Part shown: positions 24,664 to 33,115 of the stretch, one piece after another
Layout: the number at the start of each line of letters is the position of its first letter
Position numbering within the stretch: position 1 is the stretch's first letter
NCBI RefSeq assembly: GCF_002846555.1
Contig: NZ_PJMS01000001.1
Location: 1,302,001 to 1,366,000, forward strand
DNA: 64,000 nt
Reading direction: 5' to 3'
Source: Aquimarina sp. MAR_2010_214
GTDB lineage: Bacteria > Bacteroidota > Bacteroidia > Flavobacteriales > Flavobacteriaceae
The notes under the pieces: generated by a model
The model's input: only the letters and a program-made list of their open reading frames with translations
The model's database searches: none
Told to the model about the DNA's origin: nothing
Position numbers and translations under genes: made by a program

Positions 24664-26472
24664 ATGCCCATAGTCACAGCAAGAGAAGTAGCCGCGGGGC
24701 TCAAAATGGAAAAAATTGGTTTTATAGGCACCTTTATTGGTTGGGTGATTCTTAAAGTTACCCGGATATCAAAAATAAATCGACAGTATGATAAACTTAG
24801 CCATTTAAAAGGGCTGGAGTATATAAATACAACACTTGATTTATATGGCGTTACTTTTGAAATCCCTGAAGAAGATTTAAAACGATTGCCAAAAGAAGGA
24901 CCGTTTATTACATTATCAAATCATCCGCTTGGAGGAATTGATGGAGGGGTATTACTTAAATTAATGCTTGAACATCGTTCTGATTATAAGATTATCGCAA
25001 ATTTTTTATTGCATAGTTTTAAACCATTAGAACCTTATGTTATGCCTGTCAATCCTTTTGAGGATAGAAAAGAAGCAAAGTCTAGTCATAAAGGAATTAA
25101 GGAAGCTATTTTACATCTTCGAGAAGGGAAACCATTAGGTATTTTTCCGGCAGGAGAGGTATCTACTTTTAGAGAAGGAAAGAATTATGTAGATAGACCG
25201 TGGGAACCAAGTGCAATGAGATTAGTTCAAAAAGCAAAAGTTCCTGTAATTCCTATATATTTTCATGCTCGTAATAGCAGACTTTTTTATCGTTTAGCTT
25301 CTATGAGTGATATCTTAAGAACAGCTAAATTGCCGAGTGAGCTTTTTTCTCAGGAAAATAAAGTAATCAAGGTACGAATTGGTAATCCGGTTTCTGTAAA
25401 AGATCAGGAAGAGCATACTAATCTTGAGGATTTTACGAATTTCTTACGCAAGAAAACGTATATGTTAGCCAATCCTTTTGAGAAAAAGACATTAAGAGAA
25501 TCGATTCCTCAAAATTTGAAATTGCCTAAATCACCTAAAGAAATAGCTGTTGAAGGAAATATCAATGCGATAGAATCAGAATTGCAATATTGTAGAGATC
25601 ATGATAAACGATTATTGACCAGTAAGAATTATGAAGTTTTTCTGGCAAAGAAAAAGCATATCCCAAATGTAGTTCATGAAATAGGAAGGCTTAGAGAGAT
25701 TACATTTAGAGAAATTGGAGAAGGAACTAATAATTCGTTGGATCTGGATCCTTTTGATGAATATTATCATCATATGTTTTTATGGGATAGTGAAGCAAAA
25801 AAAATGGTTGGAGCATATCGAATGGGAATGGGTTCACAGATTTATGCTAGTCGTGGTATTGACGGGTTTTACCTTCAGGATTTATTTAGATTTGAACCAG
25901 AATTACATAAAATGATGAATGAATCTATCGAGATGGGTAGAGCTTTTATTATTAAAGAATATCAACAGCGTCCTATGCCATTATTTTTACTTTGGAAAGG
26001 TATAGTACATTGTACACTTCGTTTCCCTGAACATAAGTATCTTATTGGAGGAGTTAGTATTAGTAATAAATTTAGTAATTTTTCTAAATCTCTGATGATA
26101 GAGTTTATGAAATCTCATTATTACGATCCTTATGTAGCACAATATGTTAGACCTAAAAAGGAATTTAAGGTAAAGCTAAAAGATGCTGATAAAGATTTCG
26201 TTTTTGATGAAAGTAAAAGTGATCTGAATAAATTTGATAAAATTATCGACGAAGTAGAACCAGGAAGTCTTCGTATTCCGGTTTTAATTAAAAAATATAT
26301 TAAGCAAAATGCTAAAGTAGTAGCATTTAATGTTGATCCATTATTTAATAATGCAGTTGATGGTTTAATGTATATTCGTATCGCCGATCTTCCCGATAGT
26401 ACTGTAAAACCTGTTATGGAAGAATTTCAGGCAGAATTAGAGCAGAAATATTTTAAAAATGGTGATAAATAA
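24664..26472 (+). CDS. olsF: OlsF-type bifunctional acyltransferase (aminolipid synthesis)
   Basis: 602 residues from the ATG at 24664; an upstream in-frame TTG lies too close to the promoter. The N-terminal half is a PlsC-like O-acyltransferase with NHPLGGIDGG (a variant of the HX4D box), GIFPAGEVS and PVIPIYFHARN. The C-terminal half (from about 330) is an OlsB/hemolysin-like GNAT N-acyltransferase (MVGAYRMGMG, MGRAFIIKEY). The fusion corresponds to OlsF, which makes ornithine or glycine lipids by sequential N- and O-acylation. The product amino acid cannot be read from the sequence. It acts at the inner membrane. Confidence 0.85.
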   Translation: MPIVTAREVAAGLKMEKIGFIGTFIGWVILKVTRISKINRQYDKLSHLKGLEYINTTLDLYGVTFEIPEEDLKRLPKEGPFITLSNHPLGGIDGGVLLKLMLEHRSDYKIIANFLLHSFKPLEPYVMPVNPFEDRKEAKSSHKGIKEAILHLREGKPLGIFPAGEVSTFREGKNYVDRPWEPSAMRLVQKAKVPVIPIYFHARNSRLFYRLASMSDILRTAKLPSELFSQENKVIKVRIGNPVSVKDQEEHTNLEDFTNFLRKKTYMLANPFEKKTLRESIPQNLKLPKSPKEIAVEGNINAIESELQYCRDHDKRLLTSKNYEVFLAKKKHIPNVVHEIGRLREITFREIGEGTNNSLDLDPFDEYYHHMFLWDSEAKKMVGAYRMGMGSQIYASRGIDGFYLQDLFRFEPELHKMMNESIEMGRAFIIKEYQQRPMPLFLLWKGIVHCTLRFPEHKYLIGGVSISNKFSNFSKSLMIEFMKSHYYDPYVAQYVRPKKEFKVKLKDADKDFVFDESKSDLNKFDKIIDEVEPGSLRIPVLIKKYIKQNAKVVAFNVDPLFNNAVDGLMYIRIADLPDSTVKPVMEEFQAELEQKYFKNGDK

Positions 26473-26519
26473 TACCATTTGTAATTTGAATTTACTGTAA
26501 AAATGATAATTATAAAATT

Positions 26520-26561
26520 AAAAAAGGTCTCGCAGATTTTAAAATCTGCGAGACCTTTTTT
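26520..26561. terminator. Long perfect palindrome terminator
   Basis: A 21-bp arm (A6, then GGTCTCGCAGATTTT) at 26520-26540 is exactly complementary to 26541-26561. It is flanked by A and T runs and lies between the convergent olsF and arsC genes. It should end transcription in both directions. Confidence 0.9.
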
Positions 26562-26571
26562 AGTTGTTACT

Positions 26572-27000
26572 TTATTGAGATATGGTTTTCAATATGTTTT
26601 TCTCTACAAAATCTTTGCAATATTCTTTAATCTGATTTCTGGTTTTTGTAAATGCAGTATGAATTTCTTCTTCCGTACCATCTATCTTTGATGGATCAAA
26701 GAAATTATAATGCAATCGTTCTGCCTTACCAGGAAAGAAAGGGCATCTTTCTTTGGCATTATCGCATACCGTAATGATGTAATCAAATTGCACATCTAAA
26801 TATTCATCTAGGTTATTAGAAGTATGAGTAGTGATATCAATACCATCTTCTTTCATAATAGCTATTGCTCTGGGATTTACTCCATGTGTTTCTACTCCAG
26901 CACTATAAATAGTTGCGTTGTCTTTGGCAAAATGTTTTAAATATCCTTCTGCCATTTGACTTCTACAGGAATTACCGGTGCATAATACTAAAATATTCAT
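26572..27000 (-). CDS. arsC: Arsenate reductase, low-molecular-weight phosphatase type
   Basis: 142 residues, thioredoxin-coupled ArsC. The anion-binding loop is C7-TGNSC-R13 followed by SQMAEG, and the redox pair lies in TVCDNAKERCPFFPG (about 78-92). It reduces arsenate to arsenite by an intramolecular cysteine relay. It is the last gene of a minus-strand operon with arsN, DUF6428 and arsR. No arsenite efflux gene is present in the cluster. Confidence 0.93.
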   Translation of the reverse strand: MNILVLCTGNSCRSQMAEGYLKHFAKDNATIYSAGVETHGVNPRAIAIMKEDGIDITTHTSNNLDEYLDVQFDYIITVCDNAKERCPFFPGKAERLHYNFFDPSKIDGTEEEIHTAFTKTRNQIKEYCKDFVEKNILKTISQ

Positions 27001-27059
27001 AAGTGTTTTCTCTTTTAATTTTCCTCTTTCTAGAAGAGAATTTGTGGTGTTTGTTGTGG

Positions 27060-27557
27060 TTATATTATTATTTTGCTTCTTCGTTCCAAGAGTATATTGT
27101 CGTACCAGACATTATTTAGTTTCGCCACTTTTTCTCTATACCCTATTTCTCTAAATCCTAGAGATTTATGTAAATCAATACTAGCTTTGTTATTCCTAAA
27201 TATTCCAGCTTGTAAGGTCGAAAATCCTCCTTTTTCGCTTTCCTCAATCAATTTGTATAAAAGTAGTTTACCTATACCCAAACCTCTATATTTTGATGTT
27301 ATATAAATGCTAACTTCTGCTACTCCTTTATATACTTCTCTTTTTGAAGTAGGGGATAGGGCTGCCCAACCTGCAATAGTATTTTTGCTGATTGCTTTAA
27401 TTCTACACGATTTTATGTGCGAAACATCCCATGTTTCCCAAGTAGGTATCTGAGTTTCAAAAGTGGCAATCCCTGTATCAATTCCCTCTTTATAGATTGA
27501 AGAGATTGTGGGCCAATCCTCTTGGGTAAAATATGTTATTTTGATTGTAGTATCCAT
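27060..27557 (-). CDS. arsN: ArsN-like GNAT acetyltransferase (phosphinothricin/arsinothricin type)
   Basis: 165 residues. GNAT of the phosphinothricin N-acetyltransferase group: 'TFETQIPTWETWD' (about 33-45) and 'AEVSIYITSKYRGLGIGKLLLYKLI' with the acetyl-CoA loop RGLGIG. Members found in ars operons (ArsN) acetylate the antibiotic arsinothricin; relatives act on phosphinothricin or methionine sulfoximine. Position between arsC and arsR supports ArsN. It starts directly after the stop of the DUF6428 gene (TAG then ATG), which indicates coupling. Confidence 0.75.
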   Translation of the reverse strand: MDTTIKITYFTQEDWPTISSIYKEGIDTGIATFETQIPTWETWDVSHIKSCRIKAISKNTIAGWAALSPTSKREVYKGVAEVSIYITSKYRGLGIGKLLLYKLIEESEKGGFSTLQAGIFRNNKASIDLHKSLGFREIGYREKVAKLNNVWYDNILLERRSKIII

Positions 27558-28043
27558 CTAGCAACAACCACTACCTGGTGCACAAGAAGCAGTTTCTTCA
27601 GAATTGGCTTCTGTAATTCCGCAAACTTCTTTAGCCTTGCAATCTGTTGGATTTACGGTTAGTTTTAGGATCAACTGATCATTTTTAATTTCAAAATCTG
27701 AAATATGCAATTGCGCTGTATGAAACATAGTATTTCCATATTCTATTTTAGCAACGGCGTCCATTTCATAAGGCTTCATCTTTCCTACTTTTCTTAATAT
27801 TCCTAAAGCTTTAAGAGTGCTCATATATTCTGGTTTACCTAACTCGTTTGGACTCTCCCATAGTTGAATAATAGTTTCTTTCCAGAAATCGGTACCAGTG
27901 CCACAATCCACAGCATCAACGGTAACATGTTTTACTTCGGTAATGTGATAATTAGTTCCTACCAGCATTCCTGGAGCATATTCGAATAGTAATGATTTAT
28001 CTTGGTGTTCTGCTAATAGTGTTATAAAGTCTGATGTATTCAT
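27558..28043 (-). CDS. DUF6428 family protein of the ars operon
   Basis: 161 residues, soluble. The family occurs beside arsR/arsC in Bacteroidota and has no established function. The last third holds the cysteines: TDCKAKEVCG, then the C-terminal ETASCAPGSGCC. The terminal CC pair and preceding cysteines could bind trivalent arsenic or another soft metal. The gene lies 21 bases after arsR and abuts arsN. The family name is from memory of operon context and was not checked by search. Confidence 0.65.
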   Translation of the reverse strand: MNTSDFITLLAEHQDKSLLFEYAPGMLVGTNYHITEVKHVTVDAVDCGTGTDFWKETIIQLWESPNELGKPEYMSTLKALGILRKVGKMKPYEMDAVAKIEYGNTMFHTAQLHISDFEIKNDQLILKLTVNPTDCKAKEVCGITEANSEETASCAPGSGCC

Positions 28044-28064
28044 AGTTTTTAATAATTAATAGAT

Positions 28065-28388
28065 TTAACAACAATTCTTTTTGGTCGTATTAAAAAATGA
28101 GTTTAGATTTTTTTGCAAAGCTGTCCATCGATCGATATCGATACAGTAGCACATACTTTTACCTTCAATCTCTCCCTTAAGTAATCCTAAGCTTTTTAGT
28201 TCTTTAAGATGTTGAGATATTGTAGCTTGTGCTAATCCTATTTCTTCAACCAAATCATTACAGATACAAGCATTTTGTTTACTTATGTATTGAAGAATGG
28301 CAATACGAGCAGGGTGCCCTAGTATTTTGAAGAACTGTGCCAATTCATTTTGTTGTTGATCGAATATTTGCGTTTTGGTAATTCCCAT
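28065..28388 (-). CDS. arsR: ArsR-type repressor
   Basis: 107 residues, a winged helix (about 15-90) with the recognition helix in LAQATISQHLKELKSLGLL. The metal-sensing cysteines are in ACICNDL (about 40-46), the ELCVCDL-like As(III) site, and at the C-terminal KKNCC. It represses its own operon until arsenite binds. The palindromic operator at 28403-28420 lies directly in front of the ATG. Confidence 0.9.
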   Translation of the reverse strand: MGITKTQIFDQQQNELAQFFKILGHPARIAILQYISKQNACICNDLVEEIGLAQATISQHLKELKSLGLLKGEIEGKSMCYCIDIDRWTALQKNLNSFFNTTKKNCC

Positions 28389-28402
28389 AATTGATATTAT
28401 AA

Positions 28403-28420
28403 TATCGCAATATTACGATA
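28403..28420. promoter_or_regulatory. ArsR operator
   Basis: TATCGCAATATTACGATA is an 18-bp palindrome with one mismatched pair, centred 23 bases before the arsR ATG. ArsR-family operators are A+T-rich inverted repeats in this position. Confidence 0.65.
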
Positions 28421-28433
28421 ATAAAATGTAATA

Positions 28434-28465
28434 AAAAAGCTGAAAGTTAAAATTTCCAGCTTTTA
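28434..28465 (-). terminator. Terminator of the TM2 gene
   Basis: AAAAGCTG near 28435 pairs with CAGCTTTT near 28457, with imperfect pairing toward the loop and A/T runs on both sides. It lies between the TM2 gene stop and the arsR promoter. Confidence 0.65.
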
Positions 28466-28471
28466 TTATGA

Positions 28472-28843
28472 TTAGAACCAAGGTTTTTTGTTTACTTGAT
28501 ACGTTTGATAGAACTCATCATCAGATTTTACTAAGTACATAATACCTTCTATTAGCCCTATAATTCCGGAAATCGAAGAAGTAATTCCACAGGTAAAAAA
28601 ACCAAGAAGTCCACAAACAAGCATAATAACACCTTCTTTATTATATCCTAAAATAAATTTATGAATTCCTAACCAGCCCAAAAGTATTCCTAAGATACCA
28701 GCCAACATTTTTTTGTTATCTGTAGAATTAACAAATTCTTTAGCTTCTTCTGCAAAATCACTGGCTGCTTCTTTAACAGTTTCTGCCGCTTCTTCTGCTC
28801 CTTTTTTTATGTCGTCTCCTAGGTTATTGTTTTCTTCGCTCAT
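28472..28843 (-). CDS. TM2-domain membrane protein
   Basis: 123 residues from the ATG at 28843; a TTG three codons earlier is possible. The N-terminal 40 residues are acidic, helical and amphipathic (KKGAEEAAETVKEAASDF). Then comes a TM2 domain: helix LAGILGILLGWLGIHKFILG, a short loop with YNKEG, and helix IMLVCGLLGFFTCG, with a third hydrophobic stretch ISGIIGLIEGIMYLV. TM2 proteins are small inner-membrane proteins of unknown function. Confidence 0.8.
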   Translation of the reverse strand: MSEENNNLGDDIKKGAEEAAETVKEAASDFAEEAKEFVNSTDNKKMLAGILGILLGWLGIHKFILGYNKEGVIMLVCGLLGFFTCGITSSISGIIGLIEGIMYLVKSDDEFYQTYQVNKKPWF

Positions 28844-28990
28844 ATTATTCAAAATGATTTATTAGTTTGGAGAAAATTACAAAAAAATATCAATTAAAAA
28901 TTAGAAGATTAGCAGAATATTTGAGAGTGTTAATCATTAGTATATACGATAGCTATAGCATGGAGTATTTTGATAAGTCATATTTATTAC

Positions 28991-28998
28991 TATATTTG
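28991..28998 (+). promoter_or_regulatory. -7 box of the 29052 membrane protein gene
   Basis: TATATTTG, a perfect TAnnTTTG. The expected transcription start near 29005 argues against the TTG at 29010 as translation start and for the ATG at 29052. Confidence 0.5.
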
Positions 28999-29051
28999 GT
29001 ATAACAACTTTGAATAAAAAAACAAATACTAACCTTTTAAATTTGAAAACT

Positions 29052-29474
29052 ATGATATGGGGAATCTCATTAATCGTTTTAAGTATTCTTGCAGTACCAT
29101 CATTGCTATTATCTAAAAAACCAAATGCAAAAGAACTTTTAGAAAAAATCGAGCCTTACCAGGGTTGGATTGGGTTCATATTTTGTATTTGGGGTATTTG
29201 GGGTATTATTTCTGCAATTTTAAATCTGGGGTGGCTTACAACATATCCTATTTGGTGGATAACCTTGTTGGCAGGAAACATTGTTTCTGCAACATTAGGA
29301 TTTATGCTTGGATTTGGTCTCATCAGCAAATATTTTTTATCCAAAAGTGAAGAGGCAAAAGAAAAAGCGAATCGCCTTAGAGAGAAATTGGCTCCAAAAC
29401 AAGGTAAGCTAGGTATCTTAGGAATAATAGTAGGTTGCTGGATGATTGTGGCATCTTTATTATTCTTTATGTAA
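29052..29474 (+). CDS. Small membrane protein of unknown function
   Basis: 140 residues from the ATG at 29052; the frame is open from a TTG at 29010. About four hydrophobic helices: [58 protein letters not shown], and a C-terminal [19 protein letters not shown] charged segment ([20 protein letters not shown]) separates the last two. No family recognised. A strong terminator follows. Confidence 0.65.
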   Translation: MIWGISLIVLSILAVPSLLLSKKPNAKELLEKIEPYQGWIGFIFCIWGIWGIISAILNLGWLTTYPIWWITLLAGNIVSATLGFMLGFGLISKYFLSKSEEAKEKANRLREKLAPKQGKLGILGIIVGCWMIVASLLFFM

Positions 29475-29495
29475 TATTCTAGATGAAATTGTATA

Positions 29496-29527
29496 TAAAA
29501 AAGGTTGGCTATATAGTCAACCTTTTT
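29496..29527. terminator. Bidirectional terminator
   Basis: A6-GGTTG (29496-29506) pairs with CAACC-T6 (29517-29527), between convergent genes. Confidence 0.85.
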
Positions 29528-29537
29528 TGTTAATACC

Positions 29538-29921
29538 TTATAAGAATGCTTTATCTACGGGTTCCCAAAGTTCTATTTTATTGCCTTCTGGATCGATAAT
29601 CCATCCAAATTTACCATATTCATATTCTTCTACTTTGTCAATTACAGTTACTCCTTCTTTTTTGAGCACTTCTAGAAGTTCGATTAGATTTTCTACCCTG
29701 AAATTCATCATAAATTCTTTCTTACTTGGCGCAAAATAGGTGGTGTCGTTTTTAAAAGGACTCCATTGTGTAGAACAATCGTTACCTTCTTTGTCTTTCC
29801 ACCAGAATGTGCATCCATAATCATCTGTATTAAATCCTAGATGATCTCTGTACCAATCTTTTGTTTTTTTAGGATCTGCTGTTTTAAAAAATATGCCCCC
29901 TATCCCTGTTACTCGTTTCAT
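29538..29921 (-). CDS. VOC-family (glyoxalase-like) protein
   Basis: 127 residues, two beta-alpha-beta-beta-beta modules of the vicinal-oxygen-chelate fold. It opens with GIGGIFFKTADPKKTKDWYRDHLGF and closes with the typical DPEGNKIELWEP. Metal-ligand positions (H/E) are partly replaced: the first-module start has F rather than H. It is therefore likely to be a binding or resistance-type VOC protein rather than glyoxalase I. It lies in a run of small minus-strand genes. Confidence 0.82.
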   Translation of the reverse strand: MKRVTGIGGIFFKTADPKKTKDWYRDHLGFNTDDYGCTFWWKDKEGNDCSTQWSPFKNDTTYFAPSKKEFMMNFRVENLIELLEVLKKEGVTVIDKVEEYEYGKFGWIIDPEGNKIELWEPVDKAFL

Positions 29922-29931
29922 AGTTATATTG

Positions 29932-30390
29932 TTATTTGTTTTTTACTTTAGATTCATACATAGCAATCCATTCTTGCGGAGTCATTTTGGTTGATAATTC
30001 TCCGATCAATTTCATCGGAATCTGATCTATTTTCTTAAAACGGATACAACTTTTACCCATATCTAATTTTGTTTTTACATGCTTGGAATATTCTTTAACA
30101 AACCAATCCATTAATTCGGGATTTGCATAAATACCACTATGATAGATTGCTATAAAATTCTTTTGAGAAGCTATATTCATAAATGGTAACGGTAGCTTAG
30201 GGTCGCAATGATATCCAGATGGATATAACTCATGTGGTACAACATAACCAATCATTTTATAATTAATTACTTCAGAAAAACCTTTTGGAAGATGTTCTTT
30301 AATCACCTTTCTAATATTTTGCATAACCTCTTTTCTTTCTTCAGGAATTGCATCTATATATTCATCTGGTGTTTTAGCTTCGTATTGCAT
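29932..30390 (-). CDS. DUF1801 domain protein
   Basis: 152 residues. DUF1801 (YdhG-like) fold: starts with the helical TPDEYIDAIPEERKEVMQNIRKVI, followed by the conserved YKMIGYVVP and a strand pair with FIAIYHSGI. It has no signal peptide. Function is unknown. It begins 10 bases before the VOC gene, so the two are probably co-transcribed. Confidence 0.82.
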   Translation of the reverse strand: MQYEAKTPDEYIDAIPEERKEVMQNIRKVIKEHLPKGFSEVINYKMIGYVVPHELYPSGYHCDPKLPLPFMNIASQKNFIAIYHSGIYANPELMDWFVKEYSKHVKTKLDMGKSCIRFKKIDQIPMKLIGELSTKMTPQEWIAMYESKVKNK

Positions 30391-30403
30391 GTCTTTTGAT
30401 GTT

Positions 30404-30925
30404 TTAGTTACTTCTTTTGGGTTTACGTTGAAGAATCAGTGCAGAGATTAACGAAATTATAAATCCAACAATCATGACTGTAGCAAACATTAAAAAGAAG
30501 CTTATAAACCGGTTAGAAAACAACTCTTTTTGAGCTTCTAACTCTGCCAATTTTACTTCAAGTTCGGCTTGTGGGAGAGAGTTTTTCATCTGTTCAACAT
30601 AATGTGAATAGTATTCTGCCATAAAATCCGGATTGATATATTTTATATAAATTACATCTAATATTCCAAATGCCAAAGCCGCAATAAGAGTGATAAGTAC
30701 ACCTATCAATAATGCTTTTCCAAAGGAAACAATACCATTATTTTCTTTATCTCGATACTGTTTAATTCCAAGAAACACAAAAAGCAGTGATATTATAATA
30801 CCAGCATACCCAATTACTTCTTGAATAGAATAATCTAGATTTTTTCCTAAAAACCATCCTGCAAGTGCTAACAAACATATAGAAATGGCACTTCGTAATC
30901 CATAACGTATAATTGTATTTTTCAT
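30404..30925 (-). CDS. DUF4199 membrane protein
   Basis: 173 residues from the ATG at 30925 (MKNTIIRYG), preferred to a frame extension at 30982 that lacks support. Four hydrophobic segments: near residues 7-25, 37-55, 72-95 and at the C-terminus, with a long charged loop between (MKNSLPQAELEVKLAELEA). This pattern is the Bacteroidota DUF4199 family, which has no known function. It ends 13 bases before the DUF1801 gene. Confidence 0.78.
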   Translation of the reverse strand: MKNTIIRYGLRSAISICLLALAGWFLGKNLDYSIQEVIGYAGIIISLLFVFLGIKQYRDKENNGIVSFGKALLIGVLITLIAALAFGILDVIYIKYINPDFMAEYYSHYVEQMKNSLPQAELEVKLAELEAQKELFSNRFISFFLMFATVMIVGFIISLISALILQRKPKRSN

Positions 30926-31026
30926 TGATTTATAAGTGTTTATTGTTAGTCTCAAAAGTAAATTTAGACTAATAAATAGCATTCATACTAAAGTATGAAA
31001 TTTACAGTATATAGGGTTGAAATGCC

Positions 31027-31443
31027 TTAAAGAGGTATAATTTGTAGTTTTTTTGCAATCTGTATTGCCTGAGTACGACGTTTGGCATCTAGTTTTACTA
31101 ACATATTAGAAACGTGAGTCTTTACAGTACTTTCTGAAACAAAGAGTTTTTCGGCTATTTCCTTATTTGATAATCCCAAAGCAATCTGGCATAAGACTTC
31201 ATATTCTCGTTTACTTAAGCCTAATTCTTCAATTTTTTGATAATTTATTTCTTGCGTAGGACTTTTCTTTTTATGCAGGACTCTTTTGTTTATTATAACG
31301 CCAATTACAAAAAAAATAACAGCGATTATGGCAATTACAGTTTCTATTGATGTATCTCCTGTAATAATACTGTATTTACTTAACTGAAAAAGAGCTAGTA
31401 TTGCGACGACTAAAGCGGCAAAAGTAAAAATTGTTTTCCTCAC
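31027..31443 (-). CDS. Membrane-anchored LuxR-type (GerE HTH) regulator
   Basis: 139 residues from the GTG at 31443. An upstream ATG at 31524 would overlap the HD gene by 56 bases and add a non-conserved basic stretch. Two hydrophobic helices (IFTFAALVVAILALF and VIAIIAVIFFVIGVII) lead to a GerE/LuxR HTH (about 75-139) with LSKREYEVLCQIALGLSNKE and LFVSESTVKTHVSNMLVKL. Membrane tethering places DNA binding at the inner membrane; no receiver domain is present. It follows the HD gene by 25 bases. Confidence 0.78.
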   Translation of the reverse strand: MRKTIFTFAALVVAILALFQLSKYSIITGDTSIETVIAIIAVIFFVIGVIINKRVLHKKKSPTQEINYQKIEELGLSKREYEVLCQIALGLSNKEIAEKLFVSESTVKTHVSNMLVKLDAKRRTQAIQIAKKLQIIPL

Positions 31444-31468
31444 TCTATAAATGTAATAAAACTGAAAT

Positions 31469-32089
31469 TTACTTAGCAAGCAAATCAATTTCTTGTTGAA
31501 GATTTTCTTTTGCTTTAGCTTCAAACCTTTTATAGAAGTATTCAGATTTAAAGATGGCGGGCATATTTATAAAATGATTTAAAACTTTGATTCTTCCTTT
31601 GTTATACATAAAATCGGGATAGTACTTATATTCTTTCCTTACATTTTTAAAGTACTCCTCATAGTTTTTCCAATCACTTCCTAATATCGAGAGATCTGCA
31701 TCTGTGAAGTAGTTTATGTCTTTATTTTCTGAAATATGATGTCCTTTGGTGGCCAATATAATATCCGAACAAAGAGTGATTCGATTATCTTCAATAGATA
31801 ATGAACTTAAGATTCCTACTGCTTTCTTTGCACTTTGTTCCTCGTTATCCTGTTTTAGTGCGTTGTAGATATAATCATGATAAAACAAAGCAAATAAGAC
31901 TATATCCCAGTCTTTGATTTCGTTTTTAACTTCGGTTAGTTTATGATAAAGATGTTCTAGGTGAGAAAGGTTGTGATAGTACCTATTCTTTTTGCTATGG
32001 TACTTTACAACATCATCCCATAAAGATTTGATATAACCAACATCCGTTGTGTAGTTTGATAATAATGTGATAAATGCTTGTTTTAACAA
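31469..32089 (-). CDS. HD-domain predicted metal-dependent phosphohydrolase
   Basis: 206 residues. Metal ligands of the HD fold can be seen: YHNLSHLEHLYHKL (about 38-51), FYHDYIYNA (H-D pair, about 69-77), ATKGHH, and the late DADLSILG. It belongs to the stand-alone HD proteins of bacteria sometimes annotated as 'metal-dependent HD superfamily phosphohydrolase'; the substrate is unknown. The start is a TTG that overlaps the stop of the upstream dehydrogenase gene by seven bases. Confidence 0.8.
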   Translation of the reverse strand: MLKQAFITLLSNYTTDVGYIKSLWDDVVKYHSKKNRYYHNLSHLEHLYHKLTEVKNEIKDWDIVLFALFYHDYIYNALKQDNEEQSAKKAVGILSSLSIEDNRITLCSDIILATKGHHISENKDINYFTDADLSILGSDWKNYEEYFKNVRKEYKYYPDFMYNKGRIKVLNHFINMPAIFKSEYFYKRFEAKAKENLQQEIDLLAK

Positions 32090-33024
32090 AACTCTGCTTT
32101 AATTTTATCAACTATGGTTTGTGCTAATTTTTCTTTAGACTCTACAGTCCAGCCTGCTACATGAGGACTCAAGATTATATTATCCATTTTTAATAAAGAG
32201 GCAAACGCATCTGGTATTTCTTTTTTTGAAGCAAATAAATTCTCAAAAGAGGATTTTTCATATTCTAAAACATCAAGACCAGCACCAAGAATTTTACCAT
32301 TGTTAATGGCTTCAACCAGGTCAGCGGTTACGACACTTTTTCCACGAGCAGTGTTGATTAACCAAAATGGTTTTTTAAATTTATTGATGAACGTGTTATT
32401 GATCATTCCTATAGTCTCTGGAGTTTCTGGAGTGTGTAGACTTAATACGTCTGTTTTTTCAAATAATTCGTCAAGTTCGACTTGCATCGCATCACTGTTT
32501 TCTACATCTTCTTTGATGTCGTAACATATAACTTCTACCGCAAAACCACGAAGTTTTTTGGCAAAGGCTCTACCCATATTACCATATCCAATAATACCCA
32601 CAGTTTTACCATCGAGTTCTATGCCACGATGTGCTTCTCTAAGCCATTGCCCATTTCGTACACTTTGATCCCCGTTATTCAATTTATTAAATAGAGATAA
32701 GATCATTCCCAATGTATGCTCTCCTACAGCATTACGATTGCCTTCTGGAGCATTAAATAGTTTAACTCCTAGCGTTAAAGCATATTCGATATCGATATTC
32801 TCTAACCCGGCACCTACACGTCCTATAAATTTTAGGTTTTTTGCCTTGTCTAAAAAAGCTTTGTCAATAGTAAATCGGCTTCTGATAATAATCCCATCAT
32901 ACATATGGATTTTGGATTCGACCTCTTCTTTATTAGAAGTATAATCTACATCGTTTTGAAAATTCGCCTGTTTGAGTTGACTTAAAAGTAGAGGATGGTT
33001 TGTATCGAGGTGAAGTATTTTCAT
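32083..33024 (-). CDS. D-2-hydroxyacid dehydrogenase (phosphoglycerate dehydrogenase-like)
   Basis: 313 residues from the ATG at 33024 (MKILHLDTN); the open frame extends upstream to 33045 without support. The NAD-binding motif GIIGYGNMGRAFAK lies near 145-158. Catalytic residues appear as the Arg in NTARGK, a Glu in the region GLDVLEYEKSS and His in SPHVAGWT. The enzyme oxidises a 2-hydroxyacid with NAD; 3-phosphoglycerate is one possible substrate, but no ACT domain is present. The downstream HD gene overlaps its stop. Confidence 0.88.
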   Translation of the reverse strand: MKILHLDTNHPLLLSQLKQANFQNDVDYTSNKEEVESKIHMYDGIIIRSRFTIDKAFLDKAKNLKFIGRVGAGLENIDIEYALTLGVKLFNAPEGNRNAVGEHTLGMILSLFNKLNNGDQSVRNGQWLREAHRGIELDGKTVGIIGYGNMGRAFAKKLRGFAVEVICYDIKEDVENSDAMQVELDELFEKTDVLSLHTPETPETIGMINNTFINKFKKPFWLINTARGKSVVTADLVEAINNGKILGAGLDVLEYEKSSFENLFASKKEIPDAFASLLKMDNIILSPHVAGWTVESKEKLAQTIVDKIKAEFC

Positions 33025-33072
33025 ATATTTTGTATAGATCATCAAAATTAGTTAATAAAAGATTAGATACAG

Positions 33073-33080
33073 TATCTTTG
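33073..33080 (+). promoter_or_regulatory. -7 box of the TPR regulator gene
   Basis: TATCTTTG, a perfect TAnnTTTG, 35 bases before the ATG at 33116. Confidence 0.5.
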
Positions 33081-33115
33081 GTATGTATCATCCCTTAATT
33101 TTAGAAATATTTAAG

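Noticed and set aside
26503..26691. 62-codon plus-strand ORF
   Set aside because: It runs through a perfect terminator palindrome and antisense to arsC.
29538..29921. Glyoxalase I
   Set aside because: The VOC fold is present, but the usual metal ligands are not all conserved.
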